A stretch of DNA of 64,000 nucleotides from CBDFNN01 sp965250215 (GCA_965250215.1 CBDFNN010000004.1:2604001-2668000), one strand, 5' to 3'. Positions 36,650 to 46,517 are shown, numbered from the stretch's first letter. Translations and numbers: made by a program. Notes: generated by a model from the letters alone, not told the origin.

Positions 36650-37951
36650 TTGAATCAGAGAAAACGAAAAGTATTGGTGCTGGCCTACTATTTCCCGCCG
36701 ATGGCTTTGAGTGGTGTACAGCGCATCGCTAAGTTTGTAAAATACCTGCCACAATTTGGATATGAGCCGGTAGTTCTTACCGTCGAACCTCGAGGCTATT
36801 TTGCTTTTGATGATGGTCTTGCCGATGAACTAAAGGAGCAAGGAATCGAGATTCATAGAACTCAGTCGAAAGATCCTACCCGCTTGTTTAAATCAAAGAA
36901 ACAAGTCGCCATGCCGAGTACCTCTGCTCGAAGCATTGCTTCTTGGATGAGTTCCTTTCTGTTCATTCCAGACAACAAGAAGGGATGGAGGAATTTCGCT
37001 GTTAACAAAGGGAAAGAGCTCCTTTCAAACAACGACTTTGATCTAATATTTAGCTCTGCACCACCATACACGGCTCATCTGATTGGAGTCGAACTAAGTA
37101 AGTTCTCTGGACTTCCTTTGGTGTGCGATTTTCGAGATGATTGGGTTGGAAATCCTAGACACATATATCCAACAGGTTTTCACCGCTCAAAGCATCAGAA
37201 AATGGAGGTGGATGTACTCAAGTACTGCAAGAAAGCTACGGTCATAAATAGAAAGATTATGGAGGCTCTTGTAGACCGCACATTGGGGCCTAGTGGTTTC
37301 AACAAGGTTGTTGTGATTCCGCAAGGCTTTGATCCAAGTGATATGGACTTAACACCGATGCCCCGGCTACACAAAAAGTTGATTTTGTGTTATGCCGGAA
37401 TCTTCTATCACGCTCAAAGTCCCGAGAATTTCTTCAAAGGATTGGCAATGGCCTTCCGAGCTAGGCCAGATCTCCGAGAACATATAGAAGCCCGTTTTGT
37501 TGGACACTTATCTGAAGCAGAACTCAAATCCGCAAACCTACTTGGTCTAAAAGAAAATATTAGCTACGACGGATATCTTAATCACGAAGATACTGTAAGG
37601 CACTTACTTGGTAGCGATGTACTCTGGATGACAGTAGGAAATCAAATAGGCGGAGAATCTATCTCCACTGGAAAGCTCTTCGAATACTTCGGGACTCGAA
37701 AGCCCATTTTGGGTCTCGTTCCTGAAGGCGCAGCGAAAGACGCTCTTTCCGGCTACGGCGCATCCAAGGTAGTTAACCCTGACGACCTTGAAGGAATTGC
37801 TGAGGCGATATTGGATTTCTATGAGGGCTGGAAAAACGATCGGCTTGCTTCACCAGATGAGGATTTCGTTCAAAAACATAGTCGGGACAGACTCGCGGAA
37901 GATCTTGCAGGTATTTTCTCAACAACTCTACTCAATGAGCAAGTCTTTTAG
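36650..37951 (+). CDS. GT4-like glycosyltransferase
   Basis: 433 residues. GT-B fold glycosyltransferase probably adding a sugar to a surface polysaccharide or lipid. The N-terminal domain begins VLVLAYYFPPMALSGVQRIAKFVKYL, which is characteristic of a large FCB family with a PPxxxSGVxR motif. The donor site is suggested by LCYAGIFYHAQSPENFF and SISTGKLFEYFGTRKPILGLVPEG, the EX7E-like region of GT4 enzymes. TTG 36650 is the start (NQRKRKVLVLA). It lies 45 bp after the aminopeptidase and overlaps the subtilase start by 17 bp. Confidence 0.87.
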   Translation: MNQRKRKVLVLAYYFPPMALSGVQRIAKFVKYLPQFGYEPVVLTVEPRGYFAFDDGLADELKEQGIEIHRTQSKDPTRLFKSKKQVAMPSTSARSIASWMSSFLFIPDNKKGWRNFAVNKGKELLSNNDFDLIFSSAPPYTAHLIGVELSKFSGLPLVCDFRDDWVGNPRHIYPTGFHRSKHQKMEVDVLKYCKKATVINRKIMEALVDRTLGPSGFNKVVVIPQGFDPSDMDLTPMPRLHKKLILCYAGIFYHAQSPENFFKGLAMAFRARPDLREHIEARFVGHLSEAELKSANLLGLKENISYDGYLNHEDTVRHLLGSDVLWMTVGNQIGGESISTGKLFEYFGTRKPILGLVPEGAAKDALSGYGASKVVNPDDLEGIAEAILDFYEGWKNDRLASPDEDFVQKHSRDRLAEDLAGIFSTTLLNEQVF

Positions 37952-40900
37952 TAAGACGTCGAGAATAGCTGCACTCAGTCTTTTTCTTTTGACTTTTTTC
38001 CAATCAAGCATCCTGGCTCAGGATGGAAGCGAACTCATTATTAAATTTAAGCGAGGCGCTCCGGCACGGCTTGGGATCGAATTGCAGTCAATTGACGCAA
38101 GGATAAATCGATCTCTTTTACAAGATCAAGATCTTTTTGATGACGTTGAGGCGCTTGGCAAGACTTTTCCACTTCGCAGTGGAGCAGTAGCGGAATTTAC
38201 AGGAATCTATACTCTTCACTTGGCTCGAGGTGTAGATCCCGAGGATGAGATTGAGATGTGGCGTTCGAATCCTGATGTTGAATATGTCCAGATAAACCGA
38301 CGTGCCCACGTTGATCATGGGCTATATGAATCAGTCGATCGTGACAGCGAAAAAGCCCTCTTTGATGACAATATCAACGATGTCCATAAAGACAGTTTGT
38401 ATCATCTTGATGTCATTAGAGCATTCGATGCTTGGGATGTCACCAAGGGTGACCCCAATGTGCTGATCGGAATTGTAGATACAGGGATAATGCTCGATCA
38501 TCCCGATTTACGAAATCAAATATGGATTAACCCTGGCGAGGACATAAACGGAAATGGTGTTTTCGACAGCTCCGATTTGGATGGAATTGACAATGACTCG
38601 AACGGATATGTCGATGATATTAGAGGCTACGATTTTGTCGATTGGAGGGTATCTCTGATTGATGGAGATTATGTCGAGCGAGACAATGACCCCTATCCCG
38701 ATAATCATGTTGGCCGACCTGGGCAGACTACTCACGGGACAGAAATGGCTGGGACCATTGCTGCGGAGAGTAACAATTTGATTGGAATTGCTGGAGTAGC
38801 ACCAAATTGCAAGATCGTTGCTCTACGAGCCTTTGGTGGAAATGGAGCTGGGGAGGACGATGATACGGCGGCTGCAATCATATATGGTGCGGACCTAGGT
38901 GTAGATGTCTTAAACCTATCATTTGGAGACTCTTACTATTCGCCTATAGTGAGAGACGCTATACGATACGCAGAATCAAAAGGGGTTGTTGTTGTGGCCT
39001 CAGCAGGGAATGATGGTTCTCAGGAGGCTCACTATCCGTCAGACTATCCGGAAGTTATTGGTGCAGCCTGGCTCAATGAGGCGGGTGAGAGATTGGGGTC
39101 CTTGGCCGCACGTGGAGTTGGTATCGATGTTGGCGCACCGGGATCTAGGGTCTATACAACAACACTTCCAAGACCCTTTGAAGATGGAACCGTGTCTCTT
39201 GCAGATACGATGATCTACCGCAAGGTATCTGGGTCAAGTATCTCAGCGCCCCAGGTAGCAGCAGCGGCAGCTCTTCTCAAATCACTAGATCCGAATTTAA
39301 GCCCAGAAGCAATTAAGGGAATCTTAAAATCGACGGCAATCGACATAAGTCAATTTGGCAATACTCGTTTTGCCGGCTCTGGTCGTATTGATATTGCAGC
39401 TGCTCTTGGTGTGCCATATCCAACAAATGTTAGCATTTCAAGTCCCGACAGAGATTCCTCGCTAGATGATGGACAGGTTGACGTCATCGGATCTGTGATA
39501 GCTCCATTGTTCTTGAACTACACCCTTGACTATGGAAGACTCACAAGTTCAATCGACTCTATTCGAACATGGATTCCGATTGTCAGCGAGAGTACAAGTC
39601 AAGTTCGTGAAGGCGTTCTAGGAAGCTTAGATACTTCTTCCTTGGAGGAAGGAGGTTACGTCGTACGACTTAGCACGAAGCTTAGTACGGGACAAGTATT
39701 GGAAGATTGGCGTCGAGTCTATCTTTATCGAAATGCTCCTCAGGTAGAGATCTTTCAGTTTGATCACGCCCTCGTAAATGGCGGGTGGGGTGTTCTAGCC
39801 GAGATATCATCAGAGGATTTAGTCGAGTCTGAACTTGAAATACAGCTGAACGGGGCGAGCTACTTTGTTAAGAGTGATCGTCGATCTAGACGTCAGAAAG
39901 TTGTTTGGAATAACGAAGAATCTGACTACGGAGAAGCCCAAGTATTTCTACATGTGACGAATGTCTCTGGATTTACGGAGAGTATCGGTCCCTTAGATAT
40001 TGCCATTCCGAGAAACGACTCAAACATCGGTGCCTTTGTTGAGAGAAGGCTGTCCGTGCCCGCAGGAAGACTCGTTCCTTCTAGCATGGATTTGGATAGA
40101 GACGGTCTTAAGGAAATATTTTTCAATCGATATGAAAACCTTTCCGTCAGCGATTCACTTTTTCACTATGAGTGGAATGGAGATGATTTCATAAAAAGCA
40201 GTGGGACAGGATTCGCTATAAACGGAAGACCCGTTATCCCTCAAGCTGTTGGCGATTCTGATGGAGATGGCAATGATGAGATCTTACTTCAAGCCTTACC
40301 GACTCAGCAAATACCGCTTTGGTTGTTGTGGGAATATCGAAGAGGATTCGATCGCTTTTTTCTTTCCTTCCCAGATACAACGGCGGACCGAGATCTTATT
40401 ATCGATCCGGATTCGGTTGTCTTAGCTTTTGCAGCCGACTTTATGGATTTGGACCAAGATGGCAGGACAGAGATTCTTACACATGATACCGATGAGTGGA
40501 CTATTGTCGAATATTTCGACCGAAGCTATTCCAGAGTCGCACGACTTCTGAACAGAACGTCCATCGAAGAATCTGATCGATCGGATCAACTGGGTCGCGG
40601 ATCAGCAAATGCTTTAGGTCAAGCGAAAGCTCTCCATGATGATCTTGATGGAGACGGCAACATGGATTTGTTAAGTATGGACTCTGACGCAGATTTCATT
40701 ATTTACGAATCGACCGGTGACAACAGCTATCGCGAAACTTGGAGGTTTGAAACACGGAGATATGGTATTTCCGGCAGTCGCTTTGCCTCTGGTGATTTTG
40801 ATGGAGATGGCCTCAACGAATTCATTACCTATACAAGCAATTTTTCAGCTCGAAGATCTGATCGGGAATATGATGCTGCTTTCGGCCTGTATTATCATTT

Positions 40901-42353
40901 CGAAACAGATGGCAATGATAGCTATCGTTTGGTTGATAGTTTGGCCGTTGATGGAAATGTCTTTACGAGTGGTTCGCTAAATTCCGGAGACCTTGATAAC
41001 GATGGAATCAAGGAGGTCGTATTAGTACACCCACCTGACATGTTCGTTTTGAAAGCAAACGAGGAAGGTCTTTATCCTGTGTTTCATCGTGGCAATCTAA
41101 TGCGGGGTGACGCTGATGGTATTATAAGTGTCTCTACGGTAATTGAAGACTTCGACGGAGATGGAAATCGGGAGGTCATAACCAACAGCTCCGATCAATT
41201 CATGCACAGTTTCGAGTATGATTTCGCCAATGCGCCCGTTGCGGTTCCTCGATGGAAAAGTGCTCGTCGAACCCAAGAGAATACTTCGCTACTTAGATGG
41301 CAAACAGACAATACATACGATGTTCAGGTGATGAGAGGTATGCAAGGCGGCGAGTTGGATCTTCTTGCTATCGTTTCAGGAAGCCAGGAATATGTTGATG
41401 CAGACGTTGATCGTGATTATGACTATGCCCTAATTGCTGTAAATCGGGATGGCAAACTGTCACCCCTTTCACCGAGAAGATTTATTAGTCTTGGGAATAT
41501 TCCAGCTTTGAGCTCGGTCGGATACCCAAACAATGATGTTGAACTGATCTTTGATGGCGCCTTAGCCGATATAGCTGCAAGGAGCAGTTTTGTGGTAGAG
41601 GAGTCGCTGATGCCAAGTCGCGTGGTAGTAGCAGGTGGAGGTAAAAAAGCCCGACTCTATTTCGAGCCAAGACTGACTGGCAACATATCTCTTCGAGTAT
41701 CTGGGCTAAAGGATGTGTCTGGTAGCGTTCTCGCGGATACGGTGGTTCAACTTTCCATTCCATCGTTAACTCACAATGACCTCTACCTCTTGTCCTGGGA
41801 AAGCCTATCGGGTAATAAGACACGTTTGATATTCAATAAAGCTCTTGATCCCTCTTTCGCTTCGAACACCCAAAATTACCGATTAGAGCCAGGGGGAAGA
41901 ATAGGCGAAGCTGATTATGACAGCTTAAAGCCAAGTGAAGTAGTCTTGACTTTGGTGGATCGTTTTGTTGGTGCAATCGGATTACAGACAAACCTAATCG
42001 TTGTTAACATGCGAGGAGCAGACGGATCCGGCTTAGCTGCGGAGGGCTCTGTTGCGGCCTTGGCTAGTTTCACCGACAATCTGGATGACGTCTTTGTATT
42101 TCCAAATCCCTACAAAGCTAGAGAAGTCAATCAGGATTTAATTATTGCGGGTTTGCCAATAACTGCAGAAGTGTATATTTACACAATGGACGGTCTACCT
42201 GTTCGATCACTCGAAGAAATTGATGGAAACGGCGGACTTGAATGGGATTTAAAGGACAAAAATGGAATCGAAGTCCCCTCTGGGATCTATCTTATGCGGG
42301 TGGAATCAGATGGCTTAGATTCAGTACTAGTAAAAGCAGCGGTAATTAGGTAG
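37935..42353 (+). CDS. Secreted subtilase (S8) with FG-GAP repeats and C-terminal sorting-type domain
   Basis: 1472 residues from ATG 37935, which gives a signal peptide ending SSILA-Q; the frame is open from 37788, but that part lies inside the glycosyltransferase. The catalytic triad is visible: Asp182 (GIVDTGIM), His267 (TTHGTEMAGT), Ser435 (SGSSISAPQVA). A propeptide-like region precedes it. Seven DxDxDGxxE calcium-binding motifs follow (DLDRDGLKE, DSDGDGNDE, DLDQDGRTE, DLDGDGNMD, DFDGDGLNE, DLDNDGIKE, DFDGDGNRE), fitting an FG-GAP/VCBS beta-propeller. Fibronectin-like segments and a final domain (VFPNPYKAREVNQD, PSGIYLMRVES) match FlgD-like/type IX sorting domains. It is probably exported to the surface or medium, cutting proteins outside the cell. 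Confidence 0.94.
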   Translation: MSKSFSKTSRIAALSLFLLTFFQSSILAQDGSELIIKFKRGAPARLGIELQSIDARINRSLLQDQDLFDDVEALGKTFPLRSGAVAEFTGIYTLHLARGVDPEDEIEMWRSNPDVEYVQINRRAHVDHGLYESVDRDSEKALFDDNINDVHKDSLYHLDVIRAFDAWDVTKGDPNVLIGIVDTGIMLDHPDLRNQIWINPGEDINGNGVFDSSDLDGIDNDSNGYVDDIRGYDFVDWRVSLIDGDYVERDNDPYPDNHVGRPGQTTHGTEMAGTIAAESNNLIGIAGVAPNCKIVALRAFGGNGAGEDDDTAAAIIYGADLGVDVLNLSFGDSYYSPIVRDAIRYAESKGVVVVASAGNDGSQEAHYPSDYPEVIGAAWLNEAGERLGSLAARGVGIDVGAPGSRVYTTTLPRPFEDGTVSLADTMIYRKVSGSSISAPQVAAAAALLKSLDPNLSPEAIKGILKSTAIDISQFGNTRFAGSGRIDIAAALGVPYPTNVSISSPDRDSSLDDGQVDVIGSVIAPLFLNYTLDYGRLTSSIDSIRTWIPIVSESTSQVREGVLGSLDTSSLEEGGYVVRLSTKLSTGQVLEDWRRVYLYRNAPQVEIFQFDHALVNGGWGVLAEISSEDLVESELEIQLNGASYFVKSDRRSRRQKVVWNNEESDYGEAQVFLHVTNVSGFTESIGPLDIAIPRNDSNIGAFVERRLSVPAGRLVPSSMDLDRDGLKEIFFNRYENLSVSDSLFHYEWNGDDFIKSSGTGFAINGRPVIPQAVGDSDGDGNDEILLQALPTQQIPLWLLWEYRRGFDRFFLSFPDTTADRDLIIDPDSVVLAFAADFMDLDQDGRTEILTHDTDEWTIVEYFDRSYSRVARLLNRTSIEESDRSDQLGRGSANALGQAKALHDDLDGDGNMDLLSMDSDADFIIYESTGDNSYRETWRFETRRYGISGSRFASGDFDGDGLNEFITYTSNFSARRSDREYDAAFGLYYHFETDGNDSYRLVDSLAVDGNVFTSGSLNSGDLDNDGIKEVVLVHPPDMFVLKANEEGLYPVFHRGNLMRGDADGIISVSTVIEDFDGDGNREVITNSSDQFMHSFEYDFANAPVAVPRWKSARRTQENTSLLRWQTDNTYDVQVMRGMQGGELDLLAIVSGSQEYVDADVDRDYDYALIAVNRDGKLSPLSPRRFISLGNIPALSSVGYPNNDVELIFDGALADIAARSSFVVEESLMPSRVVVAGGGKKARLYFEPRLTGNISLRVSGLKDVSGSVLADTVVQLSIPSLTHNDLYLLSWESLSGNKTRLIFNKALDPSFASNTQNYRLEPGGRIGEADYDSLKPSEVVLTLVDRFVGAIGLQTNLIVVNMRGADGSGLAAEGSVAALASFTDNLDDVFVFPNPYKAREVNQDLIIAGLPITAEVYIYTMDGLPVRSLEEIDGNGGLEWDLKDKNGIEVPSGIYLMRVESDGLDSVLVKAAVIR

Positions 42354-42752
42354 TTGTCAGTCAGAAAACTTGTTATAGAAAGTAATTTCGATGGTCTAGA
42401 TTTGGCTGTTGATTTCATTGAAGACTTTTGCAAGAAGGCAGAGTGTTCGGAGGAGTTATTGGACAAGGTTTTATTGCTTGGTTCAGAGCTAGTGACGAAT
42501 GGTATTGAACATGGAAATAAGCTCTCGCCGTACAAGCATGTCACCATCGGGCTAAAAAGTGATGAGACTGCAATTGAGATTGATGTCAAAGATGAGGGCG
42601 AAGGTTTCGACCCTGAGGATATCGCTGACCCACTCGCGGAGGAAAATTTGCTTAGTCCAAGAGGGAGGGGAGTCTTTATCCTAGAGCAACTCGCTGACAG
42701 CCTCGAGTTTAAAGAAAATGGCACGCGAGCAATCGCACGATGCCACCGTTAG
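42354..42752 (+). CDS. RsbW/SpoIIAB-like ATP-binding anti-sigma or switch kinase
   Basis: 132-residue GHKL ATPase of the HATPase_c_2 type. The ATP-site boxes are ELVTNGIEHGNK (N-box), DVKDEGEGFDPED (G1) and SPRGRGVFILEQLAD (G2). Known relatives sequester sigma factors or phosphorylate STAS anti-anti-sigma partners. No sigma or STAS gene is adjacent, so the partner is encoded elsewhere. Its TTG start directly abuts the subtilase stop, so translation is very likely coupled, an unusual partner for a secreted protease. Confidence 0.88.
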   Translation: MSVRKLVIESNFDGLDLAVDFIEDFCKKAECSEELLDKVLLLGSELVTNGIEHGNKLSPYKHVTIGLKSDETAIEIDVKDEGEGFDPEDIADPLAEENLLSPRGRGVFILEQLADSLEFKENGTRAIARCHR

Positions 42753-42777
42753 AAGTTCGTCAATCTGATTTAAGACC

Positions 42778-44085
42778 ATGGACCTGACGCAATCTGTCCG
42801 ATCGCCGACAAATTCCAGGGTCATTTTCCTGTTCGTATTACTCCAGGTCGTATCATTTTTTACCGGTGCGATAGAGGAGTATCGCCCCGTTTTTGTGGCC
42901 TCTCAGATGGCCAGTTTCTTTCTTCTCTTTATTCTCTATAGAGTCGATGCCCTGTCGAAAAAGGAGATAGTCCTTTTAGCCGTGTTATTGCGTCTTCTAT
43001 ATATGACCTGGCTTCCCGGACTGAGTGATGACGCCTTTAGGTACATCTGGGATGGAATGCTTCAACATAGCGGCAGAAACCCGTTTTCCCTTCCTCCGAA
43101 TTCAGCCGAGCTTGTTTCACTTCACAACAATCCGATTTATGATGCCCTGAATTCAAAGAGATATTTCGCTGTCTACCCACCATTGTCACAGGTTCTTTTC
43201 TATTTCGGTGGACTATTCGAGAACTCAAATTCGTTTACCCATTGGATTGGCTCGTACTATGCGATTAAGCTTGTCAGAGCATGTGCAGAATTAATCGCAA
43301 TGCTCGTCCTAGCCTCGCTTCTGCGGCCCAAACTTGTCCTTCTTTACGCCTTAAACCCTCTTGTTCTGGTAGAATGTGCTGGTCAGGCCCACGCCGAGGC
43401 AAGTATGGTTTTGGGACTAATTATTATGATATTTGGGATTCGCAGAGAGAAGGCCCTTCTTGCAATTGCGGGTCTTTTACTTGCTAGCTGGACTAAACTG
43501 TATCCAATAATATTCCTGCCTATCCTTCTAAAGAAAATTGGCTATCGGTATTCTGCTGTCTTCTTTCTTGTGTCCGCAATTTTGGCATCCTTCTATTTCA
43601 ATCTCGAGATTATCAGCAATATTTTCGAATCAGTTGACCTCTACGTCAAGAGTTTTGAGTTTAATGCCGGTATATACTATCTCCTGAAGAAAATTGTCAA
43701 TTGGTGGACGGGCGTTGAAGGATGGGGTCCAACTATTGGGCCCATTTTGCGGATGATCTTCATCTTAAGCTTCGGATTCATCGTGATCCAAAATTTTCGT
43801 GGTCGAATTGGTTTTGTTGCCTCTGCTGTATGGATCGCCAGCTTTTATCTCATGACTGCAACTACGGTCCACCCGTGGTATCTGATGTCTCTAATGGTAT
43901 TTCTACCCTTCCTGCATCCTATTAGATGGGAATGGTATACTCTTGCTGCCATTTGTCTTGGAAGTTATCTGCGCTATTCCCACTCGATATACTGGCCATT
44001 TGTCATTATTGCATGGATGGTCTGGGCACTTGTTTGGTTACTTAGATCTCATACAAAGTCCGTTGAGATCCTTGACAATGTTTGA
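42778..44085 (+). CDS. GT-C type integral membrane glycosyltransferase
   Basis: 435 residues with about ten hydrophobic segments. The first extracytoplasmic loop after TM2-3 holds LSDDAFRYIWDGMLQHSGRNPFSLPP, with the acidic pair typical of polyprenol-phosphate-sugar dependent GT-C/DUF2029 enzymes (GT87-like); FAVYPPLSQVLFYFGG follows. It would transfer a hexose from a lipid-linked donor on the outer face of the inner membrane. The overlap of 8 bp with the methyltransferase suggests coupling. Confidence 0.8.
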   Translation: MDLTQSVRSPTNSRVIFLFVLLQVVSFFTGAIEEYRPVFVASQMASFFLLFILYRVDALSKKEIVLLAVLLRLLYMTWLPGLSDDAFRYIWDGMLQHSGRNPFSLPPNSAELVSLHNNPIYDALNSKRYFAVYPPLSQVLFYFGGLFENSNSFTHWIGSYYAIKLVRACAELIAMLVLASLLRPKLVLLYALNPLVLVECAGQAHAEASMVLGLIIMIFGIRREKALLAIAGLLLASWTKLYPIIFLPILLKKIGYRYSAVFFLVSAILASFYFNLEIISNIFESVDLYVKSFEFNAGIYYLLKKIVNWWTGVEGWGPTIGPILRMIFILSFGFIVIQNFRGRIGFVASAVWIASFYLMTATTVHPWYLMSLMVFLPFLHPIRWEWYTLAAICLGSYLRYSHSIYWPFVIIAWMVWALVWLLRSHTKSVEILDNV

Positions 44086-44644
44086 GGCTCACAAAAAACG
44101 ACGATCCAAGAATAAACTCAGTTGGATAAGTAAGTCCTCAGAGCTTCTACTAGACAATAAGCGAGTATTGGATCTTGGATGTGCTGAAGGATATCTCGGC
44201 GAGCTTTGCTCCACGAATCATGGCGCTGACGTCATTTTGATGGACGTAGTTGACATGAATAAAAGCTCTTTGAATCTGGAGTTATATGATGGAAAACATA
44301 TTCCATATAAGGACGACCATTTTGATGTCTGCTTTTTGGTATTCGTACTCCATCACGCCAAGAATGCTGAAACTGTGCTACGCGAAGCCTCGCGTGTTTC
44401 AAAAGAAGTCATCGTACTTGAGTCAGTCTACAAGACTCAATGGGATTTAAAGCAGTTGACACTTTTAGATAAGCTGGCGAATAGGATCAGATCAGGTGGA
44501 TTGATGAACTCGCAGGAGGAGTATCTCCACTTCAGGAGTGTCGAATCGTGGAAAGTATTCTTTGAACACCTAAATCTTGATGTCTTAGCTATCGCTAATA
44601 AGGGGCGCTACTGGCATCAACAGGCTCTTTTCCATTTGACATAG
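44078..44644 (+). CDS. Class I SAM-dependent methyltransferase
   Basis: 188 residues from ATG 44078 (MFEAHKKRRSKNKL); the longer open frame from 43943 lies within the GT-C gene. SAM motif I is RVLDLGCAEGYLGELC, motif II region VILMDVVDMN, and motif post-I DVCFLVFVLHHAKNAETVLREASRV is typical of UbiE/Methyltransf_11 enzymes. The acceptor is unknown; small molecules or glycolipids are plausible given the coupled glycosyltransferase. Confidence 0.83.
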   Translation: MFEAHKKRRSKNKLSWISKSSELLLDNKRVLDLGCAEGYLGELCSTNHGADVILMDVVDMNKSSLNLELYDGKHIPYKDDHFDVCFLVFVLHHAKNAETVLREASRVSKEVIVLESVYKTQWDLKQLTLLDKLANRIRSGGLMNSQEEYLHFRSVESWKVFFEHLNLDVLAIANKGRYWHQQALFHLT

Positions 44645-44671
44645 TGTCAAAATAAATAGTGTCAGAGGGTC

Positions 44672-45601
44672 TCAGACATTAAAATGTTCGATCATCTTTC
44701 CCAAGGCTTCTTCTTGAGAAAGTTTGCTAAGATTAATCTGGTGAGAAATTCCCTCGTATTTACGAAACCACGTCTCTTGGCGCTTTGCATAACGTCTCGA
44801 ATTGCGCTTTATCAAGCGAACCATTTCAATAAGATCAATGTCGTTCTTCAGGTAGGAAACGACTTCTTTGTAGCCGATACTATTCAAGCCCGGTAGGATC
44901 TCGTCAGATGGATATCTAGACAAGATGTCACTCACTTCGTCTATCAGGCCTGCTTCAATCATCACGTCTACGCGGGCATTAATACGCTTGTGTAGTTCAC
45001 TTCTTTCTCGACTTAAGACGCAAAGCGAAATGTCGAAAGGATACCGAGGTTTTTTAGTCTTCGAGTGAAATGAGCTTATGGACTCGCCGGTTGCTCTATA
45101 GACCTCGAGTCCTCTCACTAATCGTTGCGACTTGGTCACATCTAGGCTGGCAGCATATTTAGGATCGACAGTCTGAAGTTCCTCAAACAAGCTTTGAGGC
45201 TTGGTTTTATACTCAACATTTAGTCTTCGTCGTATCTCAGGATCGATTTCAGGAATATTCGCGATTCCAAATAGGAGAGAGTGGAGATAGAGAGTAGAGC
45301 CACCTAACCAAATAACGGGAGCCTTAGCTATTTTGGAGTAGGTCGCTTCAAGAACCCTCGCACTGTAATCACCTGCACTTACATTTTGAGAGGGATCGAG
45401 TTCATCGAGAAGGAGATGCTCAACTCTTCCTCGATCTACAGGACTTGCTTTAGCTGTACCAATGTTGAGGTCTCTGTATATTTGTCTCGAATCTATCGAT
45501 ACTAAAACAGCACCTAAACGATCTGCCAATTCAAGGCAGAGGGATGACTTACCTACCGCCGTCGGGCCAGTGACAGCCAGTACACGGCTACGAGGACACA
45601 C
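44672..45601 (-). CDS. miaA: tRNA dimethylallyltransferase MiaA
   Basis: 309 residues. It transfers the dimethylallyl group to A37 of tRNAs reading UNN codons. It has the P-loop VTGPTAVGKSSL, the SIDSRQIYRDLNIGTAK DSxQ-type motif, WLGGSTLYLHSLLFG and the tRNA-binding GLNSIGYKEVVSYL plus RRYAKRQETWFRKY. GTG 45601 is the start, overlapping the rhodanese stop by one base. It converges with the methyltransferase gene. Confidence 0.96.
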   Translation of the reverse strand: MCPRSRVLAVTGPTAVGKSSLCLELADRLGAVLVSIDSRQIYRDLNIGTAKASPVDRGRVEHLLLDELDPSQNVSAGDYSARVLEATYSKIAKAPVIWLGGSTLYLHSLLFGIANIPEIDPEIRRRLNVEYKTKPQSLFEELQTVDPKYAASLDVTKSQRLVRGLEVYRATGESISSFHSKTKKPRYPFDISLCVLSRERSELHKRINARVDVMIEAGLIDEVSDILSRYPSDEILPGLNSIGYKEVVSYLKNDIDLIEMVRLIKRNSRRYAKRQETWFRKYEGISHQINLSKLSQEEALGKMIEHFNV

Positions 45602-45948
45602 TAGTAGCTCTGGACAGAGGAATCAATTTCCTTACTCCAGGCAAGAATTCCACCTTTCAAATTTGCGACATCCAGAAATCCCAAGCTGTCTAACAATTGT
45701 ACGACCCGTCCAGACCTAGCTCCGGATCGGCACATGACAACTATTTTTTCTTCTTTTTTCGCTTCAAGCTCTTGAATACGATCTTGAAGAACAGAAAGAG
45801 GTATGTTATTTCCTCCGAGGTTAGCAATTTCAAGCTCATGCTCTTCTCTTACATCCAGCAAAAAGAACTCCAGTGAATCGTTCTCTCTGAGTTCTTTCAA
45901 TTCTTGTACGCTTACTTCTTTCATCATTTTTCTATTCCAAAAAGCCAT
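45601..45948 (-). CDS. Single-domain rhodanese-like protein
   Basis: 115 residues. It has the active-site loop VMCRSGARSGRV with the catalytic Cys and the CH2A-type LLDVREEHELEIANLGG segment. Probably a sulfurtransferase or sulfur carrier; the substrate is unknown. Start ATG 45948 or the internal ATG of MKEVSVQEL. Its last base overlaps the GTG of miaA, so the two are one transcription unit. Confidence 0.9.
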   Translation of the reverse strand: MAFWNRKMMKEVSVQELKELRENDSLEFFLLDVREEHELEIANLGGNNIPLSVLQDRIQELEAKKEEKIVVMCRSGARSGRVVQLLDSLGFLDVANLKGGILAWSKEIDSSVQSY

Positions 45949-46092
45949 ATTAATGCTTTAGCTCAATTGCATAAGGTACTAAAGTGTAGTAATTAGTTGT
46001 GTTTTTCTAATAATTAGCTTTATGTTCCTTAAAGTAAAATCTTAAGCAACTAGCGCCTTGATAAGTAGGCAGAATATCGACCTTTCGGATCT

Positions 46093-46425
46093 ATGAAACC
46101 AATCAAAAAGCTCTATTACTCAATAAGTGAGGTGAGTAAAATGATGGAGTTGCCGCCTCATGTATTGAGGTATTGGGAAACGGAGTTTACCGAGCTAAAA
46201 CCGAAAAAAAATAGAGCTGGGAATCGGATTTACAATCAGTCTGATCTAGATACGATCCAGCGCATTCAGTATTTACTAAGGAAAGCTCGTTACACCTTGG
46301 AAGGTGCAAAAATGGTCATGGCCAGGGGTGGTGACGAGGAAGATTCAACCATCGCATTTAAAAAAGATGTGGTTGAATTAAGGAAATTTCTTACCAATTT
46401 ACTTGAGAAACTTGAAGATGAATAG
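46093..46425 (+). CDS. MerR-family transcriptional regulator
   Basis: 110 residues. The winged helix-turn-helix starts YYSISEVSKMMELPPHVLRYWETEF, followed by LKPKKNRAGNRIYNQSDLD, with a short dimerisation coiled coil at the C-terminus. No ligand-binding domain or metal-binding cysteines are present. This compact form, YfmP/HTH_17-like, is common in FCB genomes. It diverges from rhodanese-miaA with a 144-bp AT-rich gap. Confidence 0.9.
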   Translation: MKPIKKLYYSISEVSKMMELPPHVLRYWETEFTELKPKKNRAGNRIYNQSDLDTIQRIQYLLRKARYTLEGAKMVMARGGDEEDSTIAFKKDVVELRKFLTNLLEKLEDE

Positions 46426-46443
46426 GACATTCTAGTAGCATTC

Positions 46444-46517
46444 GGGAAGTGGCGCAGTCCGGTAGCGCACTCGGCTGGGGGCCGAGCGGTCGCAGGTTCA
46501 AATCCTGTCTTCCCGAC
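46444..46517 (+). tRNA. tRNA-Pro (anticodon GGG)
   Basis: 74-nt cloverleaf. Acceptor arms CGGGAAG (46444-46450) and CTTCCCG (46510-46516) pair fully, with discriminator A. The D-arm contains GCGCAGTCCGGTAGCGC. The anticodon stem CTCGG/CCGAG encloses CTGGGGG, so the anticodon is GGG, reading CCC/CCU. The T-arm contains GGTTCAAATCC. CCA is not encoded. It lies 18 bp after the MerR gene. Confidence 0.96.

Noticed and set aside
37788..37934. 49 extra N-terminal codons on the subtilase frame
   Set aside because: They lie inside the glycosyltransferase gene and would bury the signal peptide.
43037..43228. Minus-strand frames within the GT-C gene and similar short antisense frames elsewhere
   Set aside because: Shadows of well-supported genes without independent evidence.
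44638..44665. Repeat ATAGTGTCA twice near the methyltransferase stop
   Set aside because: Only 9 bases, two copies, likely chance.
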